From assembly GCF_003612125.1 (NCBI RefSeq), contig NZ_RAWI01000002.1, positions 1 to 64,000 on the forward strand: DNA of 64,000 nucleotides, read 5' to 3'. Position 1 is the stretch's first letter, and the number at the start of each line of letters is the position of its first letter. Source of the DNA: Corallococcus praedator (GTDB taxonomy: Bacteria; Myxococcota; Myxococcia; Myxococcales; Myxococcaceae). The position numbers and the translations under genes were made by a program. This document shows, in pieces, positions 34,279-41,124 of the stretch. The notes under the pieces are model-generated. The model ran no database searches and was not told where the DNA came from. It worked only from the letters and a program-made list of their open reading frames with translations.

Positions 34279-36510
34279 TTACTTGAAGGTGGGGACGCGG
34301 TCGGCGTCCATGGTGCGCACCGGCGCGAAGGACTCGAAGCGGTCCTTGCGGCGGTCCAGCTTCCGCGCCTCGCGGATGAGCGTCCCCAGCTCCGCCACGT
34401 CCTCCTGGTCCTTCAGGGGCGTGCCCAGCTCCTCCCACAGCGATACGAGCGCGTCGTAGGTGAGCGGACGCGCCCAGTAGGAGCCGCGCAGCTTCTCCGC
34501 GAAGGCGGCCGCGACGTAGGACAGGCGCGTGGGCGAGGCGGCCTGCTCGAAGGCGGGGCGCATGAGGGAAGAGGTCATGTCCTTCTCGATGAGGCGCGAA
34601 TCGCCGCCCTCGGGCTGCTTGTAGCGGATGCGCAGCGTGCCGAAGGTGGGCCGGGACGCTTCGCGCAGCTTCACCTCGTAGAGGGCGGTGACGGCGTGGC
34701 CCGCGCCCACCTCGCCCGCGTCCACGCTGTCGTCGGAGAACTGCTGCCGGGTGAGCAGGCGGTTCTCGTAGCCGATGAGGCGGTAGCGGGACACCGTCTT
34801 GCGGTCGAACTCCACCTGGAGCTTCACGTCCTTGGCCACCACCTGGAGCGTGCCGCTCAGGTTCTGCACGAAGATGCGGCGGGCCTCGTCCAGCGCGTCC
34901 ACGTAGGCGTAGTTGCCCTCGCCCACCTGCGCCATCCGCTCCATCAGCGCGTCGTTGTAGTTGCCCATCCCGAAGCCCACCGCGGACAGGGTGATGCCCG
35001 CCGCCGCGCGCTCCTTCACCCGCGCCCACAGGCCATCCGCGTCGGTGATGCCGCTGTTGGCCACGCCGTCCGAGCACAGGATGATGCGGTTGATGCCGCC
35101 CTCCTGGAGGTGGTTCGCGGCCAGGGCGTAGCCCAGTTCGAGGCCCGCCTGCGCGTTGGTGGAGCCCTCCGTGGTGAGCCCGTCGATGGCGGCGCGCAGC
35201 AGGGACTTCTGTCTGGCGTTGGTGGGCCCGAGCACGAGCCGCGCCTCGCTGCCGTAGACGACGATGGACACCCGGTCCCGCTCATCCAGCGCGTTCACCA
35301 GCAGGTTCAGCGCCCGCTTCACCAGCCCCAGCCGGTTGTCCATGTTCATGGACCCGGACACATCGATGACGAACACCAGATGGCTGGGTTTGCGCTGCGC
35401 GTGGCTGACTTCGCGCGCCTTCACGCCGATGCGCACCACGTGGTAGCCCTTGCGCGCGGGGGACGGGAAGCCCTCCACGTTCACGCTGAAGGGGGCGTCC
35501 GGCGCGGCCGGGTAGCCGTAGTCGAAGCTGTTGACGAACTCCTCCACGCGCACCGCCTGTTCATCCGGCAGCGAGCCGCGCTGGAGGTAGGCCCGCGTCA
35601 GCGTGTACGAGGCCGTGTCCGTGTCCACGGAGAAGGTGGAGAAGCGCTCCTCCTCGGTGTCCACCGTGGGGTTCACCCCGTGGCCCTTGAAGTACATGTC
35701 GAAGAAGCGCTTCCCTGGCGGGGCCACGGTGCGCTCCGGTGGGGCGACGATCACGATGTCGTGGGTGTCATTCAACGGTCCCCGGGGGACCTCGGGGGCG
35801 CGGTACACCGTCTGTGGCGTGCCGTCCGGGACGACGATGTGCATGTACGGCAGGGCCCAGGCCGGAGCGCGCTGCCGGTCGTTCCTGCTGGATTCGCTCA
35901 CGTAGTCATTCGTGCTCAGGCCATCAATCACGTAGCCCCCCTCGGGGACGCCGGACATGGCTGAGTCATGGAGGGAGACACCGTACGAATCGGACGCGGA
36001 GCCGGGCGCGACTTCTGCCAGGGACTCGAAGCTGCGCGCTCCCCCTTTGCCCACCGGGCGGGCCATCGCGATGCGCTTGATGAACTCCGCGTCCACGACG
36101 GCGTTGGAATTCGCGGAGTTCATGTCGACGAGGGGCGCCGCGCTGGTGCTGAAGGAAGGGTCGGGTTCCAGCTCCATGTCGACCCGTACGGTGCGCTGCT
36201 CCTGGAGGTGGAGGCCCGTCCGCGCGGACGGCTTGTAGACCTCCCTTTCCGCACGCAACGCGTAGACGCCCGCCGGAAGCGCCTCGATGCGGAAGTTCCC
36301 CTGGCCATCGGAGACCGCCACCCGCTCGAACCGGAGGCTCGGAGAGGTCGCGGTGATGACCACCTCGAAGACGGGCTTCTTCGTCTTGCCGTCGAGGACC
36401 GTTCCAAGGATGACGCCCGTGCTCACGTCGCCCGCGTCAGGTTGGGCCAGCACTGGCGCCGCGAACAGCAGCAGGAGCGCGAACAGGGGACTGCGAAGGA
36501 GGGACGTCAT
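34279..36510 (-). CDS. Secreted von Willebrand factor A protein with carboxypeptidase-regulatory-like domain
   Basis: A 743-residue protein with a signal peptide (LFALLLLFAAPVLAQ). Residues ~28-110 form a CarboxypepD_reg-like beta sandwich. A linker and the YfbK-type VWA N-terminal domain (EERFSTFSVDTDTASYTLTRAYL) follow. The VWA domain (~375-545) has an intact MIDAS, DVSGSMN (near residue 383), and VSIVVYG. A DUF3520-like C-terminal domain ends it. MIDAS proteins bind ligands through a divalent metal. As first gene of the operon with a sensor kinase and regulator, it may feed that sensor. Confidence 0.88.
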   Translation of the reverse strand: MTSLLRSPLFALLLLFAAPVLAQPDAGDVSTGVILGTVLDGKTKKPVFEVVITATSPSLRFERVAVSDGQGNFRIEALPAGVYALRAEREVYKPSARTGLHLQEQRTVRVDMELEPDPSFSTSAAPLVDMNSANSNAVVDAEFIKRIAMARPVGKGGARSFESLAEVAPGSASDSYGVSLHDSAMSGVPEGGYVIDGLSTNDYVSESSRNDRQRAPAWALPYMHIVVPDGTPQTVYRAPEVPRGPLNDTHDIVIVAPPERTVAPPGKRFFDMYFKGHGVNPTVDTEEERFSTFSVDTDTASYTLTRAYLQRGSLPDEQAVRVEEFVNSFDYGYPAAPDAPFSVNVEGFPSPARKGYHVVRIGVKAREVSHAQRKPSHLVFVIDVSGSMNMDNRLGLVKRALNLLVNALDERDRVSIVVYGSEARLVLGPTNARQKSLLRAAIDGLTTEGSTNAQAGLELGYALAANHLQEGGINRIILCSDGVANSGITDADGLWARVKERAAAGITLSAVGFGMGNYNDALMERMAQVGEGNYAYVDALDEARRIFVQNLSGTLQVVAKDVKLQVEFDRKTVSRYRLIGYENRLLTRQQFSDDSVDAGEVGAGHAVTALYEVKLREASRPTFGTLRIRYKQPEGGDSRLIEKDMTSSLMRPAFEQAASPTRLSYVAAAFAEKLRGSYWARPLTYDALVSLWEELGTPLKDQEDVAELGTLIREARKLDRRKDRFESFAPVRTMDADRVPTFK

Positions 36511-36719
36511 CGTGGGCCACCTCGGTGCCTCAGGGTGGAGCCATCATCCCGATGCACCCCGCATCGAACCGCACGGGAGGCTCGTCTCCTCATCATGGTT
36601 TCATCATGACGGGAACGCGGGCCCGGGCGCGAGCGTCCGGCGCCCACACCCACATCATCCGGCCCCGTCCGCGCGGGAAGTCGTGCCGGTGGCGGGGCGC
36701 TTGGTTAAAAAGGGCGCCC

Positions 36720-38339
36720 ATGACGACGGCACTCGACGACCTGTTCCCCACCGACGCGCAGATTCCTCCTGGTGTCCGGCTCCCCGCCTATCTGGAGCAG
36801 CGCGAGTACCTCGTGGGAGGCGAGCTGCGCACCTGGGCGGGCGAACTCAACCCCGTGCAGAGCCCCGTGTTCCTCCGGACGCCGGAAGGGCTCCAGCAGA
36901 AGGTGATTGGCGCGACGCCGCTGCTCACCTCGCGCGAGTCCCTGGACGCGCTCGCGGCGGCGGTGAAGGCGTACGACCTGGGCCGGGGCGTGTGGCCCAC
37001 CCTGAAGGTGGCCCAGCGCATCGAGCACGTGGAGCGCTTCCTCGTCGCGATGCGCGCCCAGCGCACGGCGGTCGTGAATCTGCTGATGTGGGAGATTGGC
37101 AAGACGCAGCCGGACTCGGAGAAGGAGTTCGACCGCACCGTCGACCTGATCGTCGAAACCATCCGCGCGCTGAAGGAGCTGGACCACACCTCGTCCCGCT
37201 TCGTGCAGGAGCAGGGCATCATGGCGCAGATCCGCCGGGGCCCGGTGGGCGTGGCGCTGTGCATGGGCCCGTACAACTACCCGCTCAACGAGACCTTCAG
37301 CACGCTCTTCCCCGCGCTGCTGATGGGCAACACGGTGGTGTTCAAGCCGGCGAAGTTCGGCGTGCTGCTGGTGCGCCCGCTGCTGGAGGCCTTCCGCGAC
37401 TGCTTCCCGCCCGGCGTCATCAACATCATCTACGGCCGGGGCCGGGAGACGGTGGGCGCGCTGATGGAGAGCGGGCAGGTGGACCTGTTCGCCTTCATCG
37501 GCACCAACAAGGGCGCCAGCGAGCTGAAGCGGATGCACCCCCGGCCGCACCGGCTCAAGGCGGTGCTGGGCCTGGACGCGAAGAACCCGGCCATCATCCT
37601 GCAGGACGCGGACCTGGATAACGCCGTGAAGGAGTGCATCACCGGCACGCTGTCCTTCAACGGCCAGCGGTGCACGGCGCTCAAGCTGCTGGTGGTGCAC
37701 CGGAGCATCGTGGACGCGTTCCTCGCGAAGTTCACGGCCGCGGTGGACAAGCTCAAGCCCGGCATGCCCTGGGACCCGGGCGTCGCCGTCACGCCGCTGC
37801 CTGAGCCGGGCAAGGCGGCCTACCTCCAGGGGCTGGTGGACGACGCCGTGTCCAAGGGGGCCCGGGTGGTGAACACGACGGGCGGCCAGTCGTCGCGGTC
37901 GTTCTACGCCCCCACGGTGGTGTACCCGGTGACGCAGGGGATGCGGCTCGCGAGCGAGGAGCAGTTCGGTCCGGTGGTCCCGGTGATGGTGTTCGACGAC
38001 GACGCGGAGGCGGTCCGGCTGGTGGTGCAGTCGCAGTTCGGCCAGCAGCTCAGCCTGTTCGGCAAGGACTCGGCGCGCATCGGCCGGTTCATCGACGCGT
38101 TCTCCAACCAGGTGGGACGCATCAACCTCAACTGCCAGTGCCAGCGCGGGCCGGACACCTTCCCGTTCAACGGCCGCAAGGACTCCGCGGAAGGCACCCT
38201 GTCGGTCGCGGACGCGCTCCGGGTGTTCTCCATCCGGACGCTGGTGGCGACGAAGACGACGCCCGACAACACCACCCTGGTCCAGTCCATCCTCACCCGG
38301 CGGGAGTCGGACTTCCTCACCACCGACTTCCTCTTCTAG
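36720..38339 (+). CDS. GapN-like NADP-dependent aldehyde dehydrogenase
   Basis: A 539-residue ALDH most like non-phosphorylating glyceraldehyde-3-phosphate dehydrogenase. The cofactor region GPYNYPLNETFSTLFPALLMGNTVVFKPAK and the catalytic Cys in FNGQRCTALK are clear. The block that usually reads LELGGKNP reads LGLDAKNP, so the position of the general-base Glu is Gly. GapN oxidises glyceraldehyde-3-phosphate to 3-phosphoglycerate with NADPH; the substrate here is inferred from similarity only. The ATG beginning MTTALDDLF is the likely start, with an open but dissimilar stretch upstream. Confidence 0.85.
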   Translation: MTTALDDLFPTDAQIPPGVRLPAYLEQREYLVGGELRTWAGELNPVQSPVFLRTPEGLQQKVIGATPLLTSRESLDALAAAVKAYDLGRGVWPTLKVAQRIEHVERFLVAMRAQRTAVVNLLMWEIGKTQPDSEKEFDRTVDLIVETIRALKELDHTSSRFVQEQGIMAQIRRGPVGVALCMGPYNYPLNETFSTLFPALLMGNTVVFKPAKFGVLLVRPLLEAFRDCFPPGVINIIYGRGRETVGALMESGQVDLFAFIGTNKGASELKRMHPRPHRLKAVLGLDAKNPAIILQDADLDNAVKECITGTLSFNGQRCTALKLLVVHRSIVDAFLAKFTAAVDKLKPGMPWDPGVAVTPLPEPGKAAYLQGLVDDAVSKGARVVNTTGGQSSRSFYAPTVVYPVTQGMRLASEEQFGPVVPVMVFDDDAEAVRLVVQSQFGQQLSLFGKDSARIGRFIDAFSNQVGRINLNCQCQRGPDTFPFNGRKDSAEGTLSVADALRVFSIRTLVATKTTPDNTTLVQSILTRRESDFLTTDFLF

Positions 38340-38445
38340 TCGTCTTCGGGTTGCCTGGGAAACGGAGGGCAGGGGAGCAGGTGGCGGACGGGGCCAGGGT
38401 GGTTCCGCTCCCTCCGCCCTTGGTGCTAAGCCCTGCGCCATCCCC

Positions 38446-38943
38446 ATGGCGCGCACAACGACCATCGAGCTGCACAAGGAAGAGATGAAGTTCTCCGCGG
38501 GGCACTTCACCATCTTCTCCGCCACGCACCGCGAGAACCTGCATGGGCACAACTTCACCGTCTACGTCGCGTTGACGGGCGAGGTGTCCGAGGAAGGCCT
38601 GCTCGCGGACTACGGCCCGCTGAAGCAGGCCGTCATCACGCGGTGCAAGGCCTGGAATGAGACCTTCTTCCTGCCCGGCCGCTCACGGCACCTGCGCCTG
38701 GAGCAGGACGCGCAGGGCAACTACAAGGCGCACTTCAACGGCGAGGAGCTGCACTTCCTCGCGCGCGACGTGACGGTGCTGCCCGCGCCCAACGTGACGC
38801 TGGAGGAGCTGGCGCGCGTCTTCGGCGAGGAGCTGGTGGGCGACGGCGCCGCGATGGCGCGCGACCGCATCACGCACCTGTTGGTGAAGTGCGCTTCGGG
38901 CCCCGGTCAGTGGGCCACCTGGGAGTGGGGACAGCATGGCTGA
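38446..38943 (+). CDS. 6-pyruvoyl-tetrahydropterin synthase family, PTPS-III-like
   Basis: A 165-residue member of the PTPS/QueD T-fold family. Zinc ligands are seen at His20 (KFSAGHF), His33 and His35 (LHGHNF). The catalytic Cys of the CxxxHGH motif is absent; instead Glu30 gives ExxHGH, the signature described for PTPS-III enzymes that make 6-hydroxymethyl-dihydropterin and can replace FolB in folate synthesis. The tail is longer than in QueD. It overlaps the SDR gene by 8 bp. The alternative is a tetrahydrobiopterin-type role with the SDR as sepiapterin reductase. Confidence 0.82.
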   Translation: MARTTTIELHKEEMKFSAGHFTIFSATHRENLHGHNFTVYVALTGEVSEEGLLADYGPLKQAVITRCKAWNETFFLPGRSRHLRLEQDAQGNYKAHFNGEELHFLARDVTVLPAPNVTLEELARVFGEELVGDGAAMARDRITHLLVKCASGPGQWATWEWGQHG

Positions 38944-39643
38944 CTGGGCCCTCATCACCGGCGCCAGCCGGGGCATCGGACGGGCGACCGCGGAGCGCTT
39001 CCAGCGGGAAGGCTGGCGCGTGATGAACGTGTCGCGCAACCCGTGCACCGTGCCGGACGTCGTGAACGTGGAAGTGGACCTCGCCGTCCCGGGCTGGGAG
39101 GCGACGTTCGTCCCGGCGCTGCGGGAAGGTCCCGGCAGGGGCGGCGGCCGCGTGTGCCTGGTGCACAACGCCGCCCGCTACGTGCATGACGAGGCGCTGG
39201 CGATGGACGCGGAGCACTTCCGCCAGGTGCTGGAGGTCAACGTCGTCGCACCCCTGGTGCTCAACCGCCTGGTGCGCCCGCTGCTCACGGACGGCTCGTC
39301 CATCCTCTACGTGGGCTCCACGCTGGCGGAGAAGGCCGTGAAGGGCATCGCGTCCTACGTGACGACCAAGCACGCGATGGTGGGGATGATGCGCGCCACC
39401 TGCCAGGAGCTGGTCGGCACGCAGATCCACACCGCCTGCGTCTGCCCCGGGTTCACCGACACGGAGATCCTTCGGGAACACCTGGGCGGAGACGCGGCCG
39501 CCCGCGCGAGCGTGGCGGCACGGACGACCTTCGGGCGGATCATCACGCCCGAGGAGGTCGCGGACTTCCTCTACACCTGCGCCAGGACACCCATCCTGAA
39601 TGGCGCGGTCCTCCACGCCAACCTGGGACAGGTGGAGACCTGA
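38936..39643 (+). CDS. Short-chain dehydrogenase/reductase, possibly pterin-linked
   Basis: A 235-residue classical SDR. The NAD(P) motif is TGASRGIG (8-15), with an Arg-rich strand end favouring NADP. NAA appears as HNAA; the Ser-Tyr-Lys triad lies in LYVGSTLAEK...ASYVTTKHA. It overlaps the PTPS-like gene by 8 bp, so the two are translationally coupled. This, with the QueD gene next door, suggests reduction of a pterin side chain or ring (sepiapterin reductase or dihydromonapterin reductase type). That substrate is inferred from context; SDR sequences do not reveal it. Confidence 0.83.
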   Translation: MADWALITGASRGIGRATAERFQREGWRVMNVSRNPCTVPDVVNVEVDLAVPGWEATFVPALREGPGRGGGRVCLVHNAARYVHDEALAMDAEHFRQVLEVNVVAPLVLNRLVRPLLTDGSSILYVGSTLAEKAVKGIASYVTTKHAMVGMMRATCQELVGTQIHTACVCPGFTDTEILREHLGGDAAARASVAARTTFGRIITPEEVADFLYTCARTPILNGAVLHANLGQVET

Positions 39644-39647
39644 AGCG

Positions 39648-40031
39648 TCAGGCCGGCGCCGGGAACACGGTGCAGGAGGACATGCAGGTCTCCGCCACCT
39701 TGAGGCGGGAGACGCGCACGCCGGGGATGTCCAGGCGCTCGTAGAGCCACGCGGCCAGCAGCTCGCTCGTGGGGTTCTCCAGGCCGGGCACGTCGTTGAG
39801 CAGCCGGTGGTCCAGCTGGGCGTGGAGCGGCTCCCAGGCGGCGTTCAGCTCCGCGAAGTCGACAATCCAGCCGAGCTGCGGGTGCAGCGGGCCCTGGAGG
39901 GTGATTTCGATGCGGTAGCTGTGGCCGTGCACGCGGGAGCACTTGTGCCCCTGGGGCACGTGCGGCAGGTGGTGCGCGGCCTCGAAGGTGTATTCCTTCG
40001 AGATTTCGGTGATGAGGGGGGTCTTCTTCAC
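39648..40031 (-). CDS. queD: 6-carboxytetrahydropterin synthase (QueD-type)
   Basis: A 127-residue QueD/PTPS-I family enzyme. TFEAAHHLPHVPQGHKCSRV and HGHSYRIEITLQG hold the full catalytic set: zinc His residues, catalytic Cys31 in the CxxxHGH motif, and the usual partner residues (LDHRLLND, NPTSELLAAWLYERL). It makes 6-carboxy-5,6,7,8-tetrahydropterin from dihydroneopterin triphosphate on the way to queuosine. The start is a GTG with GGAGG 7 nt upstream. It faces the SDR gene with 4 bp between stop codons, so two PTPS paralogues lie within 1.6 kb. Confidence 0.88.
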   Translation of the reverse strand: MKKTPLITEISKEYTFEAAHHLPHVPQGHKCSRVHGHSYRIEITLQGPLHPQLGWIVDFAELNAAWEPLHAQLDHRLLNDVPGLENPTSELLAAWLYERLDIPGVRVSRLKVAETCMSSCTVFPAPA

Positions 40032-40117
40032 GGTACGGCCTCCATGCGGCGGCCTTGTACCTTCGATATCCCCCCCCGTCCATGGGCCCCGGCGGGAGGG
40101 CCCGGACGCCTGGCGGC

Positions 40118-40648
40118 CTACTGGCGCGTCCCGATGAACAGGCGGCGCTCCTGGCACTTCTTCGCTGCATCGTCGCTCTCGAAGCGGAGCTCGCCCGAGT
40201 AGGTCAACGGCTGGCTGTCGGTCCGGGCCTCCGCTGAAAAGCGGCCCGAGACCTCGACAATGATCGGGGTGTCATCCGGCGCGAACGTTCCAATCGACAA
40301 ATCGAGGCGCGTGTTGCTCGACTCGTAGATGCCGCCAGACAGCCCATGGCCCAGCAGTCGCCCCGTGACGTAACCGCTGTTGCCCTGGCGCTCCAGGACC
40401 AACTCCGTGGGCAGCGTCAGGCCCAGGTCCGTGCAGCCTTGCGACAGCGGGGGAGCCTCCTCGAAGACCAGGGCGTAGGTGCCCTGGACGTTACAGCCGT
40501 CCTCGCAGTCCGGGACGCCACCGCTCCCACAGCCCGGGTTGCCCAGGCCGCTTCCCATGGTCATCCCCCCGACCGCGAGGAGCAGCGGGATGCGCAGGTG
40601 CTTGAAGAGGCTCGGGGAACGGGGACCGCGGGAGGACGTGTCGTGCAT
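40118..40648 (-). CDS. Exported hypothetical protein
   Basis: A 176-residue protein I do not recognise. A hydrophobic stretch (FKHLRIPLLLAVGGMTMGSGLG) is followed by a Cys-rich segment NPGCGSGGVPDCEDGCNVQG, which may include a non-canonical lipobox. The rest is a beta-strand-rich domain with paired cysteines, ending SGELRFESDDAAKKCQERRLF. It reads away from the sigma-54 control region upstream of the FHA-EBP gene; no -24/-12 element faces this gene. Confidence 0.7.
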   Translation of the reverse strand: MHDTSSRGPRSPSLFKHLRIPLLLAVGGMTMGSGLGNPGCGSGGVPDCEDGCNVQGTYALVFEEAPPLSQGCTDLGLTLPTELVLERQGNSGYVTGRLLGHGLSGGIYESSNTRLDLSIGTFAPDDTPIIVEVSGRFSAEARTDSQPLTYSGELRFESDDAAKKCQERRLFIGTRQ

Positions 40649-40761
40649 GGGGTATCCGGATGAGGGACCGGACGGGTTCCGGCCGACGCGGAGATTACCG
40701 GGAGTCAGATGCTTGTGCCGTCACCGCCCTCGGTGCGCGGCCCCCGGTGAGGTGATGCCCC

Positions 40762-40819
40762 GGCAATGCCTGCCGGGCCATGGCAAGCCTTGCCAGTCCG
40801 TGACACGGCAAGGCTTGCC
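40762..40819. promoter_or_regulatory. Three palindromic activator sites, consensus GGCAAGnCTTGCC
   Basis: Thirteen-bp sites at 40762-40774 (GGCAATGCCTGCC, two mismatches), 40782-40794 (GGCAAGCCTTGCC, perfect) and 40807-40819 (GGCAAGGCTTGCC, perfect, and the reverse complement of the second). Start-to-start spacings are 20 and 25 bp. Their centres lie about 65, 90 and 110 bp upstream of the predicted sigma-54 start, the usual place for enhancer-binding-protein sites. Autoregulation by the EBP is inferred. Confidence 0.7.
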
Positions 40820-40851
40820 GGGCCGGGGGGCTCCCAGGGGGGAGGGCCTCC

Positions 40852-40867
40852 TGGCACCGCCGTTGCT
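40852..40867 (+). promoter_or_regulatory. Sigma-54 promoter (-24/-12) for the FHA-EBP/kinase operon
   Basis: TGGCACCGCCGTTGCT matches the sigma-54 consensus TGGCAC-N5-TTGC(A/T) at every conserved base, with GG and GC at the required spacing. The predicted start is near 40878, which leaves a ~245-nt leader to the ATG at 41125. It lies 32 bp downstream of the third palindrome. Confidence 0.75.
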
Positions 40868-41124
40868 CTACCGGGTTCCCGCCCGCCCTGCCGGCCCGCA
40901 TGGCGCGATGCCGCGCGAGGGCGACCCACTCCCATGATGAAGAGCCGCACGTTCCTGTCGGAGTCAGTCCGTGTCCTCGCGCTGCTGGAGCTGCACGGCC
41001 GCCCCAGCCAACGCCAGCCGATGACGTCACGCCGATGAAGACCGGTCCGCGACCGGGGCGCACCCGTCCATCCCGTCCGGACTGTCCTCCTGGGCAAGGA
41101 CGTGACAGCATTGGAATTCGCGCG

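Larger units (their letters stand above)
40649..41124. other. 476-bp intergenic control region
   Basis: This is the longest gene-free stretch in the window. It holds three related palindromes (40762-40819), a -24/-12 promoter (40852-40867) and then a ~245-nt leader before the EBP start codon. The leader contains short open frames but none with a convincing ribosome site or composition. Confidence 0.75.

Noticed and set aside
36690-36710. TGGCGGGGCGCTTGGTT as a sigma-54 promoter before the GapN-like gene
   Set aside because: The -12 element has GG where GC is essential, and no palindrome lies upstream.
40934-41038. A 34-codon open frame (MMKSRTFLSESVRVLALLEL...) in the leader of the FHA-EBP gene
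   Set aside because: No ribosome site, Arg/Pro-rich end, and no sign of conservation can be judged; probably chance in GC-rich DNA. A leader peptide role cannot be excluded.
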